From positions 10,417,351-10,481,350 of the forward strand of contig NC_079877.1 in assembly GCF_029227915.1 (NCBI RefSeq): a stretch of 64,000 bases of DNA. The letters are read 5' to 3'. Positions 26,002-37,864 of the stretch are shown piece by piece. Positions within the stretch are counted from its first letter, which is position 1, and each line of letters begins with the position of its first letter. The position numbers and the translations under genes are program-made. The DNA is from Hydractinia symbiolongicarpus (taxonomy: Eukaryota > Cnidaria > Hydrozoa > Anthoathecata > Hydractiniidae). Under the pieces are notes generated by a model. That model did no database searches and was not told the origin of the DNA. It worked only from the letters and a program-made list of their open reading frames with translations.

Positions 26002-26929
26002 TTCTTTAACTTTCACATTTCAGCTTCACTTTAGTTACACCTCAAAATAATTAGAAGTATATAGTGCAAGTTATGAAAACCCTTCATTTTCACAAACGCA
26101 CGAACGATTTCATTGTACGGCGTGTTATTTATTTAGTCGTATTGTTCGTGAAAAAAAGGAAACGAAGAGTGTATTTAAAGGAATAAGATTTAACTCTGAT
26201 GTTTATATTAAAGACCCTGCTTACAGAGCTGTTTAACGAAACCACTCGCAGCTATTGAGTTTTGAAGAACAATTCGTGCTGACTTTAGCCAAGGAAGTTT
26301 AAAAAGAGAAGGAGACACATCTTAGTAATTTCTCTTAAAACTATCCGTTGCCTATCTGCAGGTTGCTGCATTGTTTTTAAATTCAATTTTGTAAATAAAA
26401 TTTTTCTCGTGCGTAAATTATAAAAGTAATAGTTGCTCATTGTTATTTACGGAAGCCAAGAGGGGACACCGAAAAGAAAGTCTAAAGGGAGAACAGCGAA
26501 TTTGGATCAAGAAAAAAAAATTCAAATCTCAAAAATAGAATTCAAATTCCAGAAAGAAAATTTGAATTGAAAACTAAATTTCTTTATAAACAATAAAAAA
26601 ATTCCGATCGAGAAAATAAAATCGAAATCGAAAAAAAAAATCAACAATCAAGAAAAGAAAAAACAATAAGAAATGGAATAAAAATATTTATAAGTAAAAT
26701 TAAATGATTAGAGCATGGCACTGTACGCAGTCATCTGACGATTTATTATTTTGTACTCAATGTGGATCACGAAAGACTTATGTACTACCTCAGACAGTTC
26801 TCCAGCTACAGCAGATGAGCGAGAATTGATAGTTTATAACTTTGAGAAGCATTTCCCATAGAATGCAATCGTTCTGTTTTTAAAAATATGTCATAGCACA
26901 TTAATGTCAACGAGAACACTGAAATGACG

Positions 26930-27688
26930 ATTACGAAGTCTTAGGAGACGTAATAATGTTAACAATGCAGTTTTACGTAGTATAATTGAACAACAACCAC
27001 AAGGTCCAGCTGCAGTGAAAGGATACCGAGGGTTTTGGCATTCACTTCGATGTTCATTTGGCATAATGGCTACACGTAACACCGTGATGCAACTGCTAAG
27101 AGAGTTAGATCCGTATGGTACTGAACGAAGAAGATCGCGTCGTCTACGCCGTAGAGAATACACATCACCCGGTGCTAACAATTGCTGGTATGTGGATGGG
27201 TATGATAAACTGAAACCATATGGTCTACCCATCCACCTTTGTATAGATGGTTTCTCGCGAAAAGTTTTATGGTGGAAAGTTTCCAGGAGCAATAACAACC
27301 CACTAGTACCTGCTCACTTGTTCTTAGAAATAGTAAAAGAGTTGTGGTTTTGTCCACTTTTAGTTCAAACAGATTGTGGTACCGAAAACGGTGTTATGGC
27401 TGATATGCAGTGTTACTTAACACAAGACGCTAACGCACACAGATATGGGCCATTGCTGTGCAATCAAAGGATCCAAAATTGGTGGTCCTTCTATCGACGA
27501 TCTTTCTTTCGATCTTAATATCGCAAAGAGATGTAACTTCAGAAGGCAGGAACGCTATGACAGAGGCCGATACTGAACTTTTCGAATATTTTAAATATGT
27601 AGTACAATCAGAGAACATGGAATATCCACCAAATAATTGGCACAATGGTCAGGGTATGTTCGATCAGATAACAAAACTTTGTGTATAA
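26930..27688 (+). pseudogene. Integrase core-domain (DDE) gene, copy B, internally deleted
   Basis: Same protein as copy A: GYRGFWHSLR, LLRELDP, RLRRREY, VDGYDKLKPYG, TDCGTEN, NQRIQNWW. It shares the catalytic Glu-to-Gln change and the same roughly 265 bp deletion with short filler after YRRSF, showing common descent of A and B after that deletion. A small insertion near 26950 breaks the N-terminal frame. The C-terminal part (SQRDVTSEGRNAMTEADTEL to TKLCV) is still open at 27521-27688, but in another frame. Not functional. Confidence 0.72.
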
Positions 27689-28159
27689 ACTATGAACATA
27701 GAAAAGAGACATTTGAAACTAATAACATAATATTCTTTTATAGAAATATAACAGTAGCATATGATGTAGCCAAAATATATTTATGTTGACAAATTTTAAG
27801 CCAGTTTAAACAAGCCTATTTCTCATGTAATCCGAATGATACTGGCGTGCAGTCAAACATAAGTAGTATGAAAAGAGTCTGTATATGAACATTAACAAAA
27901 TTTATGTCAAACATAAAAAGTACAATATGCTGTTTCTTGTGAAGACTTTTTTCACTTGGGAATTTAGGTTGCACCAATAGAATATAACAAAATGCAACTA
28001 GCATGACATGGTGTTGATAAAGTGAACAAACAAAAAATAATCGACTAATTCATATGCATCAGGGAGAAAGAGTAGTAAAAATTATGAGTTCGTGTATTTA
28101 GGTGTTCGTGTATTCAAGAGAATTAACTAACACATAGAAAAGTTATTCTTATCCCTTAA

Positions 28160-30258
28160 TTATAAATTCAAAATTCTTATTCCTCCTTGATTATATAACT
28201 TATCATAAATTAAAAATGCAATAAAACCTTCAAAAATTCGTACAGATATACTTTGTCCAAATCCAAGTGAAGACCAGATTTCTGTACAAAAACTTTCAGT
28301 AAAATTCTCCAAGTATCTTGATGTTACTGGGAATGTCAGGATCATTAAGCATGTGCTTACATTGACACATTTCCCAAACTGCTCATCATTGACATGATTA
28401 AAAGATATTTTCACTTTTCCATACATTCATGACAAAACAAACTTTGAACCAGTACAAAATTGAACAACATCACTTAAAGTAATTACATGCTCTTTGTATG
28501 ACTCTGCCTTTTCTTCGTTCAGACAAATAATTTTGACTTTTTTCGATCCCTCGTGCTCTAAAATTTCTGAAAAGTTTGTTCAGTTGTAACATATGTTTTC
28601 TTCTGCTTCACGTAGTGATTTATCTTCTGTATTACTTGTGTATTCTACTGTAGTGTAAATTTTCAATACATCTGAGGATTGACATGATTTGGAAATAGCA
28701 AGTACGATTTCACTTTCTTTGTAATGTGTTTTTAAAACTGTTAGCATGCCAAGAATATAAAACCCACTTAAAAATGAGGCAATTTCATCTGCAAAACTGG
28801 CTAAACTGCAGTGTCTGATAATGTTGTCAATAAATAATGACTTATCTTCTAAACTTTTGACTTTTGTAACTCCTAAATCGTATCTCGCCGGGAAAAGCTG
28901 TATAGCTGTCTTGAAGGCAGCATGGCAGCTAATATATTTTCAAGTTTTTGTTGAATGTCAATATCGAGGACGTCATCGATTTTGAAAACTTTTGTACCAC
29001 CATCCAAGAGCTTCGATGCAACACAAGGGAAAAAATACCTTGGTCCAGCAGAACCCATGATAAGTGCTAATGACACTAGGTTACCAAATAATTTGAAATG
29101 ACCTTTTTGTAATTTCTCAAAGTCATGCAGGAATGTTGCCTGATTGCAATAAACATTTTTTCACATCATCAAAAAGTGCTGCAAAGAACTCTTTAAGTGG
29201 CCCATCACCATCTTGTGCTTCGTCACCAATGAATAAAATTGTAAACGGTTTAACACCTTCACGATATGAACATTGTAATTTCTCTAATGTGTCAAGCCAA
29301 ATTTTTCTCCGCCTGAAAGCTCCACAGTTCCAACTATTTTTAGAGATGCCTGCAAGTTTTCAAGTTTGTCTGTTAAAGATGGTTCATTGTCAATATAGTT
29401 TTCAATTGAATAGATGTTGTTATCCAGTGCATGCACTGTGTGTACTGCTATACTCTGTTGAAGGGATGGAACTGCAACTGTGTCAATCATTAAGTAAACC
29501 GAATGGATCATCTACATTGTCAATTGTTTTCAAAAAATTGTAACCATTATCAATTCTGGTGGACGTATCTTCAACATTGATGTAATCGATTTTATCACTT
29601 ATTTTGCTATTATAATAAAATTGTGATGGCAAACACAGGTAAAATAAAATTTGGGAATATGGTTTACAAAGGTCTTCCTTGTAGTCATTTAATTTAAAAG
29701 AAACACTTTTACCAGGTATACATATGACTTCTTGAAAGTCTGGATAGAGCAAAGCCCAATCTTCTATAGCACAAAATTCTTGATTGTGGTTGCCGTGTTT
29801 TTCGATGGCAGCAAGTATGCTCCAGATTATGCTTCTAATACTTTTAGAGGAAGTCTTCGACCACGAACAACTCTCATCTCTCCGTACTCATCCCGCATGG
29901 CTATACCCACATTAATAATTACCGGGTTTTTTTATTCTTTTAAACTGTTCTTTTGCTTATTATTTGTTCCCATCATAGATGCAGATGATGGTTGTGCTGC
30001 TACAGATGTTTTTGTTGATGATATACTATGTCTCATTTTTGTACCAGGCTTAAAGAAGCTCTGTCTGTACTTTTCTCGACTCTCGGCAAAACTATTTAAA
30101 AGCATCGTATTCGATGGAGTACAAGATGTATCGTTTTCTGAAGTTCTAGCGCCACATTTCCCACAAAAATTGTGCTCTGTTTTGACTTCAGATCCACACA
30201 CTACACAGTACGCCATTCTTATCTGCAATCGATGTTTTGGTACAAAATAACACGTCAA
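28160..30258 (-). pseudogene. Zinc-ribbon / HECT-like gene, copy B
   Basis: The zinc ribbon (CVVCG...CGKCG) is at 30258-29932 in a 108-residue open frame. The middle module is at 29752-29483 with LYPDFQEVICIPGKSV and YSQILFYLCLP, without the premature stop seen in A and C. The HECT-like part (29250-28160) has the EEA motif altered to DEA and several frame breaks, including a stop soon after the DDVKK segment. The C-lobe at 28426-28160 keeps the catalytic Cys in VSTCLMILTFP. Overall dead, but different segments survive here than in A, so together the copies describe the ancestral protein. Confidence 0.7.
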
Positions 30259-30407
30259 CCGAAGTTAGTTAATACATTTTCTTTCTTAATTTTCTTTTCA
30301 AACCTTTTTCTTTTTCTCCGATATTTATGCTTTATTTTTTTTTACTCAATTTTAATATTCTTTTCTTGATTTCGATTTCTTTTTTTAGTGTACCTTCTCG
30401 GCTTCCG

Positions 30408-32403
30408 GCATTTCTAGTGGTATATGCAGAAAATCAGCCGAATATGAGATTTATTTTTGGGAAAATGTGGTAAAATAAAAATAAAAAAACGCTCTCAGAA
30501 AATAAAAACGCAAAAGATAAATGTAAACAAACGCATAATTAGAAAAGAAACAATAGCCATCGAACCCCGATTCTATATAAAAAATTCAGTAACTTTGAAG
30601 AAGAAAATATGTACCAATTTGCAACCCCTTCTGCAGTAATATCATTTAAAAGCTTTCTTAAGATTTTAGCTGAAGCTGGGCTGGGAGGAAACATACAGAA
30701 ATATCTACAAAATTATAACATATCTCAGGCAATAATTTACACAATACAAGGTCCAAATACCCGCTGAATCATTTTGCAAGTAAAGAAATTAAGCTTTACC
30801 AGAATTAATTCTTATAGTTCTACAGAGTCATATGTTTTATTTATGTTCGTTATAGTTTTTAATGTGTTTTAAAAGTTCTGCTTTGTCGTTAAAACACTCG
30901 TCTCGGCAAGTAAAAATACAGGAAAAAACAGTGCAAAGGATGGGTTTAAAAGGAGCGCGTAAACAAAAGAACTTTGAATAGAATTTAAAGGGACATTGGT
31001 TAGATGTATCTCCTTGCTTTAACCTATTAACTAAAACTACTGTGAATGTCGTTGACACTTTTTGTCGCACTTTTGTATAAGAATTTCTAACATGGATGTA
31101 ACCCCAAACAAAACTTTTTTCATTAGTTTTCTTAAAAAATGTATCTTGTGAGAGAGAAAATATTTAAAGAGTTGATTCGTACCTAGCTACCCTATCTACC
31201 TAGCTACCCTATCTACCTAGGTATATGGACCAAGATGTCTTTTTTTATTGTTATCTTAAATTATCATAGTTAACACACTACCATACATGTAATGGAAAGT
31301 TTAAATACTTAGCTTTATGAAGTTTTGGAAATAAAACTTTATAAAGCTACCAAAATTTATGAAAAACTTTTTGGTGTTACTTTGTTAGATTTATTAAAAC
31401 ATAACTGACTCAGTCTTGGTGCTGCGTTGTACATTAAGAAAAAATTGTAGACTGCTGAAATAATAAAAGAGCAGTCCTGTCTTTTAGCAAGTGTTTGTAG
31501 CTAGCTAAGCTATCTAAAACAAGGTTGTCAATATGTTTAGTACGTAGTAGCTGATGAAAACCTACTGCAGACGTGATGATAACAGCTATCATTATGTATT
31601 TTAACTTGGTGCTTTGTTTACATTAAACTATTAGCACGTTTTCAATGTTGGCAAATTAGGATAGGATTAAAAACTTTATTCCCCTTCCCAATGCTATAAC
31701 AACATATTTGTTTAAAATCAGATGTGTAAGAATAAATCCTACACATATGTATATGACCTGGTTTGCAAAACTTTATCAAATATTTACTTAATTTATTTAA
31801 GAAAAAGAATATATATAATAAAACTTGGCCTATTTGAACTGAGATTTGGCAAGTTTTTTATTGACAGAATAGATTTCTTTGATGTAAGAAATTGAGAAAC
31901 TGGATTGCACCAATCTGTCATGGCACATATTTTTCATATTTTTCCACTTCACTGGACAGCTTAACAATGAGCTTGTTTCGTAAAAATAAAAAATGATGAA
32001 AAACAGGGCTACATGCGGCGTGCAGCGTCAGACCTCATCTCGTAAGATAAATTAATAGAGCTTCTTCATTTTTTGAAGTTCTTGTCATTCCAAAAGATTT
32101 GAGAAGGGTTTAGAGCATATTTATAAATAAATTAGAAGTCCAGAATATTGAATTTCTATAAAAGAGTAAATGTGACTTCTCCCTTCAAACGTATTTGACA
32201 ATTTACTCTCGCAGTTTTATTAACGTATATTTGACTTTTTCTCTTTTTGGTCGGTTAGATATAGTTAATTGTATTTTCAAATAGAAATATATATTTTTCA
32301 CTTGAAAAATTACCTTTACAATTTTTGCACCATTTAGAACAAAATTGAAAGATTTATATTTTGAGATATTGTCAAATATCGAAGGTATCAAAGTTTATAC
32401 TAA
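30408..32403. other. Tail of unit B
   Basis: Homologous to 20297-22480 and to the C tail. Apart from the finger-like frame at 30837-31070 it contains no supportable gene. It is shortened between about 31940 and 31970 relative to A. Confidence 0.6.
30837..31070 (-). pseudogene. C2H2 zinc-finger-like exon fragment, copy B
   Basis: Open frame of about 77 codons, starting with GTG rather than ATG, ending in CIFTCRDECFNDKAELLKHI and KNYNEHK. The Cys-Phe-Leu-His-His spacing resembles one degenerate C2H2 finger. The same segment is at 57225-57458 in unit C and absent from unit A, so it is either a roughly 300 bp insertion or was lost from A. It may be an exon or transposon remnant; no splice context is clear. 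Confidence 0.3.
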
Positions 32404-32406
32404 TGG

Positions 32407-32542
32407 CTTATTAACCGTTTAGCCGGTCTATACGGGAAAATATAGACCGAGGTCATGACGTCATGGACCGAAAGCAGTGAGGTCCATGCGAGAGACAGAG
32501 GTCTATATTTTCCCGTATAAACAGGCTAATAAGGTTAATAAG
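32407..32542. repeat. Fold-back palindrome
   Basis: Arms CTTATTAACC...TATAGACC (32407-32448) and GGTCTATA...GGTTAATAAG (32500-32542) are reverse complements with a few mismatches. The loop region contains TGACGTCA. Absent from units A and C, where CATACTTAAG-type sequence is uninterrupted. Confidence 0.7.
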
Positions 32543-32546
32543 TCAT

Positions 32547-33090
32547 TTATTACCCCACTGATTATTTCATAACCATTAATGAAAAAAAGGTTTTAGTGTC
32601 CAGGGGTCTTTAACAAAAACAAGGCTTAGGTGGAAACCATGTAACTTTCTTTATATTTCAAACGTACACAGACATTCGATCCACAACTCGTTCAAAAATA
32701 AACAATGCAATACAACTTTTAAAAATAGAATATTTTCAAAACAGTTTTAAAATTCAATTCTTTGTCGTTTCGCTGGTGGAGTGTTCGTATTAAAATTAAA
32801 TGTACAATTGTTAAAATTTCCTCCGGAAAAAAATGAAGAGAGGGTTGAAGACTGCGTGGAACTGGAAGTATTAAGAGCTGTCGATTGGTTATGTACGTCA
32901 AGTTGGTTATTATTTGAGCTCAAGATGTTTGACATTTAAAATTAACTTTCTTGTTTTGTTTTTGTTTTGTTTTGATGTCGGTTAATACGGCGTCATTTAG
33001 ACTGGTCACGTGAAAAAAAAACCAATCAAATTTTCCGAGAACGTTCGAATAAACGTAAACATTCGAAAATACTCAACAGTGGGGTAATAA
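32547..33090. mobile_element. Small inverted-repeat element (MITE-like)
   Basis: TTATTACCCCACTG at 32547-32560 and its exact complement at 33077-33090 bound 544 bp missing from the sister units. Together with the adjacent fold-back it interrupts the sequence ATACTTAAG. A - strand frame (32935-32747, Ser/Asn-rich, ending PPAKRQRIEF, which resembles a nuclear localisation signal) lies inside. No transposase motif, so non-autonomous. Confidence 0.55.
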
Positions 33091-34594
33091 TTAAGTTTAC
33101 GCTTTTAAAACTAAACAATTACTTCCTAAATTTTGGACGTCATTTATCTTCCGAATGACGTGGTTATATCATTAATATCATAAGTTAAATGTATGAAGTT
33201 CTATATTTTTTTAAAAAAAAGGATCTTGTTACCTTATCGTTAAAATAGGAAACTTTCATGCAAGTATGACGTCATATTTATCTCACTAACGCCATTAAAA
33301 CTCATTTCTGTTATATGAAAACAATTTTTGTTTATATTAAGTAAATAAGTCAAAAGTTAAGCCGATATCGTCAGTAATTGCTGAGAAACTCAAATTTATT
33401 GCAAAATTAGAAAAATGGCATTTTTAGTTCTTCAACACAACAACAAGTAGACATTCGTGTTAGTATATTCTTTGCCATCAATCTTTTGAATCAATTTTTA
33501 AAGAAGACGGTTTCTTTGACGTTTTGTTTTTAATTTTTAAATTAAATCTGTTATTGCATTGTCCTTTTATTAATAATTCATATTCTCATTTTGGGAGCTA
33601 TAGCTTTTACTTGATGTAACACCTTTCTTATTTTCAGCACGTTTTTAATATTCACAAATTTTGTTTCCAGGCCAGAAATTTGTCTCTTTTCCATGAACAG
33701 TAGTGTTCCCCTTAATGGAATACTAAGTACCACGAAATATTACTTTTTCAAATTATTTTCATGTTTTCTTGAATCTGCGTTAATATTTCCCTAAGAAAGT
33801 TACAAACATTTGTTATTTTTTTTACAACAGTACTACCCAGATAAGTGGGCGAATAGCGGTCCAGCACATGCTCATATTTAACCATCGATAGTCGAAAAAT
33901 CTTGTGTGTTTTTTTGCTCCAAAAACGAACTGCAATTTTTGACAAATTGAACTGCAAGGTCCTTATTATGCCCTCCGACCTGCAACTGCTTCAAGTGTCT
34001 AATTGAAAACTTGCATATTCTATTTGGCCAAACTCTCCACAAGTTAAATAAATTTTCGATTCCCTCAAAAATTTAAGCTAAGCAATGGTTACCGTACATC
34101 ATGCACGCAAATAATAGAGAAGCAATGCAAAGTTAAGCTTGAGTTATTACCGATTATAAAGAAAATAAAAAAATAACAACAATTAAACAGAAAACAAAAA
34201 GTCAATATCCTGTAACGAAAACTGTATAGAGTAACGCAGTACTTTTAACTGTCCTACTGTGTCAAGTTTACTTAGGTTTTAGAGTAAATGAATAAGTGTC
34301 CTACACTCACCACAAACGCCTCAGTTAATTTTGTGTGACAAACTTTACCCCTAGTTACTCAATAGGTCTCAAAATCAACTATTTAAAATGAAAAGAAGAA
34401 GAGTATTATCCAGGATAACAAGCAATTATACCTTGGAGCAAGAATATACCAACTTCATAAGAAGCTAAGCAGAGCAGTACAAATGCTGCAATTTAGGTAG
34501 CTAACTAGCACGCTAATAAGGCTGCTTCTCACCTCCCTGCTGGATAGTGAGAGAACCTGTCGGCTACTTTCTAAGTTATTTGACAAGGTTGTAA

Positions 34595-34882
34595 ATGACG
34601 CGTGTTACCTCAAGGTATAGCCACATACTCAGGTTGCTAATTGTAAAAGTCTGTATGGGTGAGATAAAAATAAACGATACAATAATATTATGTAGGTTAA
34701 AACCTTCAACAGAGCAGAATAAACCGGACAGTTCTGGTTATGCTGTAGTTTACCGGAACGGAGAGCGAAGTTTTTTAGAAAAACGAAAGATTCTATTCAG
34801 ACTGATTAGAATCTTTCCATTTTCTAATAAAATAATTCCGTCTAGGTCCTTAAAAAGTTCGATCTTCCCGAGTAGTAAATAG
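34595..34882 (+). CDS. Conserved open frame upstream of GPCR C (doubtful)
   Basis: Counterpart of 12942-13208. A short deletion at the end removes the original stop, so the frame runs on to 95 residues. The changed end argues against strong selection on this frame. Confidence 0.15.
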   Translation: MTRVTSRYSHILRLLIVKVCMGEIKINDTIILCRLKPSTEQNKPDSSGYAVVYRNGERSFLEKRKILFRLIRIFPFSNKIIPSRSLKSSIFPSSK

Positions 34883-35515
34883 CCAAAGAAGATTTCGATG
34901 ATTGCCAGTCTATGACAGGTAACATGACATAATAATAGTATCTATATTATTCAATAAAAATGTCGGTTGTTTCTACCGGAGTCTCAGGAAGGTGGCATCT
35001 AATTCTTCCATATGCACACACAAGCCTAGTTGACCGAGCTGTTTCTTTCATTTTTGTGCATAATAAACTTATTTTATTTGCATTTTCTGGACGGAAATGA
35101 TAAAAAATGAGGTTTACCTTTAAGTCAATTTATGTAAGCTTATTAACTATTGGTGAAAATAATTCTATATTATATCCATGGAAAACAATGCATCATAATC
35201 ATAAGAAAACAAGACTATGATTAAATATGTAAAAAAATTTCATATAAACAACATTATTATCAAATTATGGTTGTGTATCTATCGTTGTCTTCACAAAATG
35301 AGCATTATTTGTTAGCATACTCATGGATTACTTTTTTTTAAAGAATCCTTTCAACTGTAATTTACTTTAGAACGCCATGTAAAATATATAAACAAACGGT
35401 CATGATTTTCTTCAGCCCGCCTAACCGAGCAGCCTGGTTAACCGTCTTATATGAACAGCCCCTTGGACCTTTAAATGTTTTCAATATATAATATCAATAT
35501 CAAAAACATTGTAAC

Positions 35516-35539
35516 CTGATGATGATAAAATTATCGAAA
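35516..35539 (+). ncRNA. Hammerhead-like core (unit C)
   Basis: CTGATGA at 35516-35522 and GAAA at 35536-35539, identical to unit A including flanks AAAACATTGTAAC and CGATAAAATTA. See unit A for the structural reservation about stem III. Confidence 0.35.
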
Positions 35540-35891
35540 CGATAAAATTAAAAAAATGTGTTTTATTTTTTAAAGCAGTTTTAGAAATCGTGCATCTCCA
35601 TATTTTGCAGCCCTCAATCTCTTTAGGCAAAGTAAACTAAACTTGGCCATCTGTCAAAAGATTATCTCCAGGATTATAGATTCAACAAAAGAGATGTAAT
35701 TATTTCCCGTTTCATACTACAATTTTACTTAAACAAATAAATCTTTTCTTTAATTATAAATACTTATCCAGCCTCTCGCCAGTGTCTTAGTGTTATTTTT
35801 TTAATTAAAATTTCTTGTTTGTTTTTTCTGTTCGAGGAATTACGTTAAAAGCAATTTTAAAAATTTATCATCAATCATATCCGTGACTGCA

Positions 35892-36776
35892 ATGGAACCT
35901 GACACCTCAGAAAATATTTACATTTGCAACAACTACAAAATATTATCTCGAAACGACGTGAGAAATATTTTCTTTGCTTTTCATGTAACAGCATTTATAT
36001 TTGCAGCACTAGTTTCACTCGCAAATGGAACGTTTTTATTCATATTTATAACAAAATCGAAAAAGCGCCGTAGCATGAAAACATTTTATGCGCTTTTGTC
36101 GTTTTCGGATTTTCTATATGGATTATTTGTGGCTGTAACAATAAGCGTGTTTCTAAATAAGACTTTTGATAAACTCTGTCATGTGCAAGATGCAATGGAT
36201 AGTATTGGCTTCGCTTTTTGTACCATGTCGTTATGTGCTATAGCGGCAATATTAGTGGAAATCTACTTAGCAATTATGAAACCACTCACACATGCAACAC
36301 GAAGAGACAAAAACACTATTTCGAAAATACTTGCTAGTTCTTGGATTGTATGCATTCCTCTTCCCATCATTTGCAAGCACTACGTACCTCAGTTCTGGGA
36401 TGTTTATTCAATACTTTCTTGGGTATTTATAATTCTCCTGCTCTGTTTCATTGTTTTCGTACAAACAACAGTTTATTTGTACGTGAAACGAAATCCGCAC
36501 GTACGAAGTCGAGATAAACATGCAGTTGTCACAACAGTGATTTTTACATGCTCATTCTTTGTCAGTTTCATACCTATTGCGGTTATTGGAATATATTCCA
36601 AATTTTTCCGTCACAGAGCGATTCTTGAAAGTTACATTTTACCGTGGGCTTATCTGATGACAGGCATCAATTGCCTGGCAGATCCTATTGTATGTGTATT
36701 GAGAACAGCCGAATGGAGAAAAATAATACTTCGTAAAGTTAGAAGGACAAGTAATACTGTAGAATCTACAATGTAG
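35892..36776 (+). CDS. Class A-like G protein-coupled receptor, copy C
   Basis: Intronless, 294 residues from ATG 35892, tail NTVESTM as in copy B. All family landmarks match copies A and B: Asn in LANGTF, Asp in FSDF, EIY in place of DRY, FIP, ADPIV. Private substitutions include RNIFF near the N-terminus, KTFYALL at the start of TM2, DAMDS in TM3, and KFFRHR in loop 3. The open frame is intact. Although the Polinton lies only about 800 bp downstream, the upstream region equals that of the other copies, so expression need not be affected. Confidence 0.87.
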   Translation: MEPDTSENIYICNNYKILSRNDVRNIFFAFHVTAFIFAALVSLANGTFLFIFITKSKKRRSMKTFYALLSFSDFLYGLFVAVTISVFLNKTFDKLCHVQDAMDSIGFAFCTMSLCAIAAILVEIYLAIMKPLTHATRRDKNTISKILASSWIVCIPLPIICKHYVPQFWDVYSILSWVFIILLLCFIVFVQTTVYLYVKRNPHVRSRDKHAVVTTVIFTCSFFVSFIPIAVIGIYSKFFRHRAILESYILPWAYLMTGINCLADPIVCVLRTAEWRKIILRKVRRTSNTVESTM

Positions 36777-37582
36777 TTCTTTAACTTTCACATTTCAGCT
36801 TCACTTTAGTTAGACCTCAAAGTAATTAGAAGTATATAGTGCAAGTTATGAGAACCCTTCATTTTCACAAACGCACGAACGATTTCATTGTACGGCGTGT
36901 TATTTATTTAGTCGCATTGTTCGTGAAAAAAGGAAACGAAGAGTGTATTTAAGGGAATAATATTTCATTCTGATGTTTATATTAAAGACCCTGCTTACAA
37001 AGCTTTTTAACGACACCACTCACAGCTAGATTTGAGTACAATTCGTGCTGAATTTAGCCAAGGAAGTTTAAAGAAAGAAGGAGATACATCTCAGTAGTTT
37101 CTCTTAAAACTATCCGTTGCCAATCTGCAGGTTGCTGCATTGTTTTTAAATTCAATTTTGTAAATAAAATTTTTCTCGCGTGTAAATTATAAAAGTAATC
37201 GTTGCTCATTGTTATTTACGGAAGACGAGAGGGGACACCGAAAAGAAAGTCTAAAGGGAGAAAAAAATTTTCGATCGAGAAAAGAAAATTCAAATCTCAA
37301 AAATAGAATTCGAATTCCAGAGAGAAAATTTGAATTGAAAACTAAATTTCTTTATAAACAATAAAAACAATTCCGATCGAGAAAATAAAATCGAAATCGA
37401 AAAAACAAAATTCACCAATCAAGAAAAGAAAAAACAATAAAAAATGGAATAAAAATAATTAAAAGTAAAATTAAATGATTAGAGCATGTAGGCAGTTATC
37501 TGACGATTTATTATTTTGTACTCAATGTGGATCACGAAAGACTTACATACTACCTCAGACAGTCCAGCAGATGAGCGAGAAT

Positions 37583-37864
37583 AGAGATAGGAAAAGGCGG
37601 ATCCTAGGACAGCGATTAATATTCTGTGCCACTCCACGTCAATTTATAGATCATCCACGTCAAATCAACGATAGAAGAGTCCATAAAATCCATGTGCACT
37701 TTACCACTTTACGTCAAATAAGCGGGCATGCTCTATAATATCTGTCCAAAACCCCCCTCCCCGGCCGTGTCCCCCTGGCCCCCTACCCACCCTCCCCTGT
37801 CGTGTCCTATAAATTATGGCTATATGTGTCTATAATGTCCTCTTGCCAGTGTGGTAATACCATC
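37583..37864. repeat. Polinton left terminal inverted repeat
   Basis: 282 bp, one difference from the right copy, in the A/C run near 37750. It contains three ACGTCAA motifs and a C-rich tract. Its inner 45 bp encode the last 14 codons and stop of PolB. Confidence 0.95.

Larger units (their letters stand above)
26450..30407. mobile_element. Integrase/HECT DNA transposon, copy B
   Basis: About 3.96 kb with both ends visible. The left end is CGGAAGCCAAGAGGGGACAC at 26450. The right end at 30386-30407 reads, on the opposite strand, CGGAAGCCGAGAAGGTACAC. Subterminal zones mirror each other too: purine-rich with AATCGAAATCGA on the left, the same motif inverted near 30370 on the right. The integrase (+) and HECT gene (-) converge inside. 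No clear target duplication. I cannot place it in a named superfamily. Confidence 0.7.
22481..33107. repeat. Tandem unit B
   Basis: Complete unit with the same order as A. It differs by a 690 bp insertion (about 32404-33090) and by a finger-like frame in the tail. No TGTC array. Confidence 0.85.

Noticed and set aside
37475-37738. Small frame with LLFCTQCGSRKTY at the Polinton's left border
   Set aside because: Only half a zinc ribbon, and most of the frame lies in the Polinton TIR, so it is chimeric by insertion.
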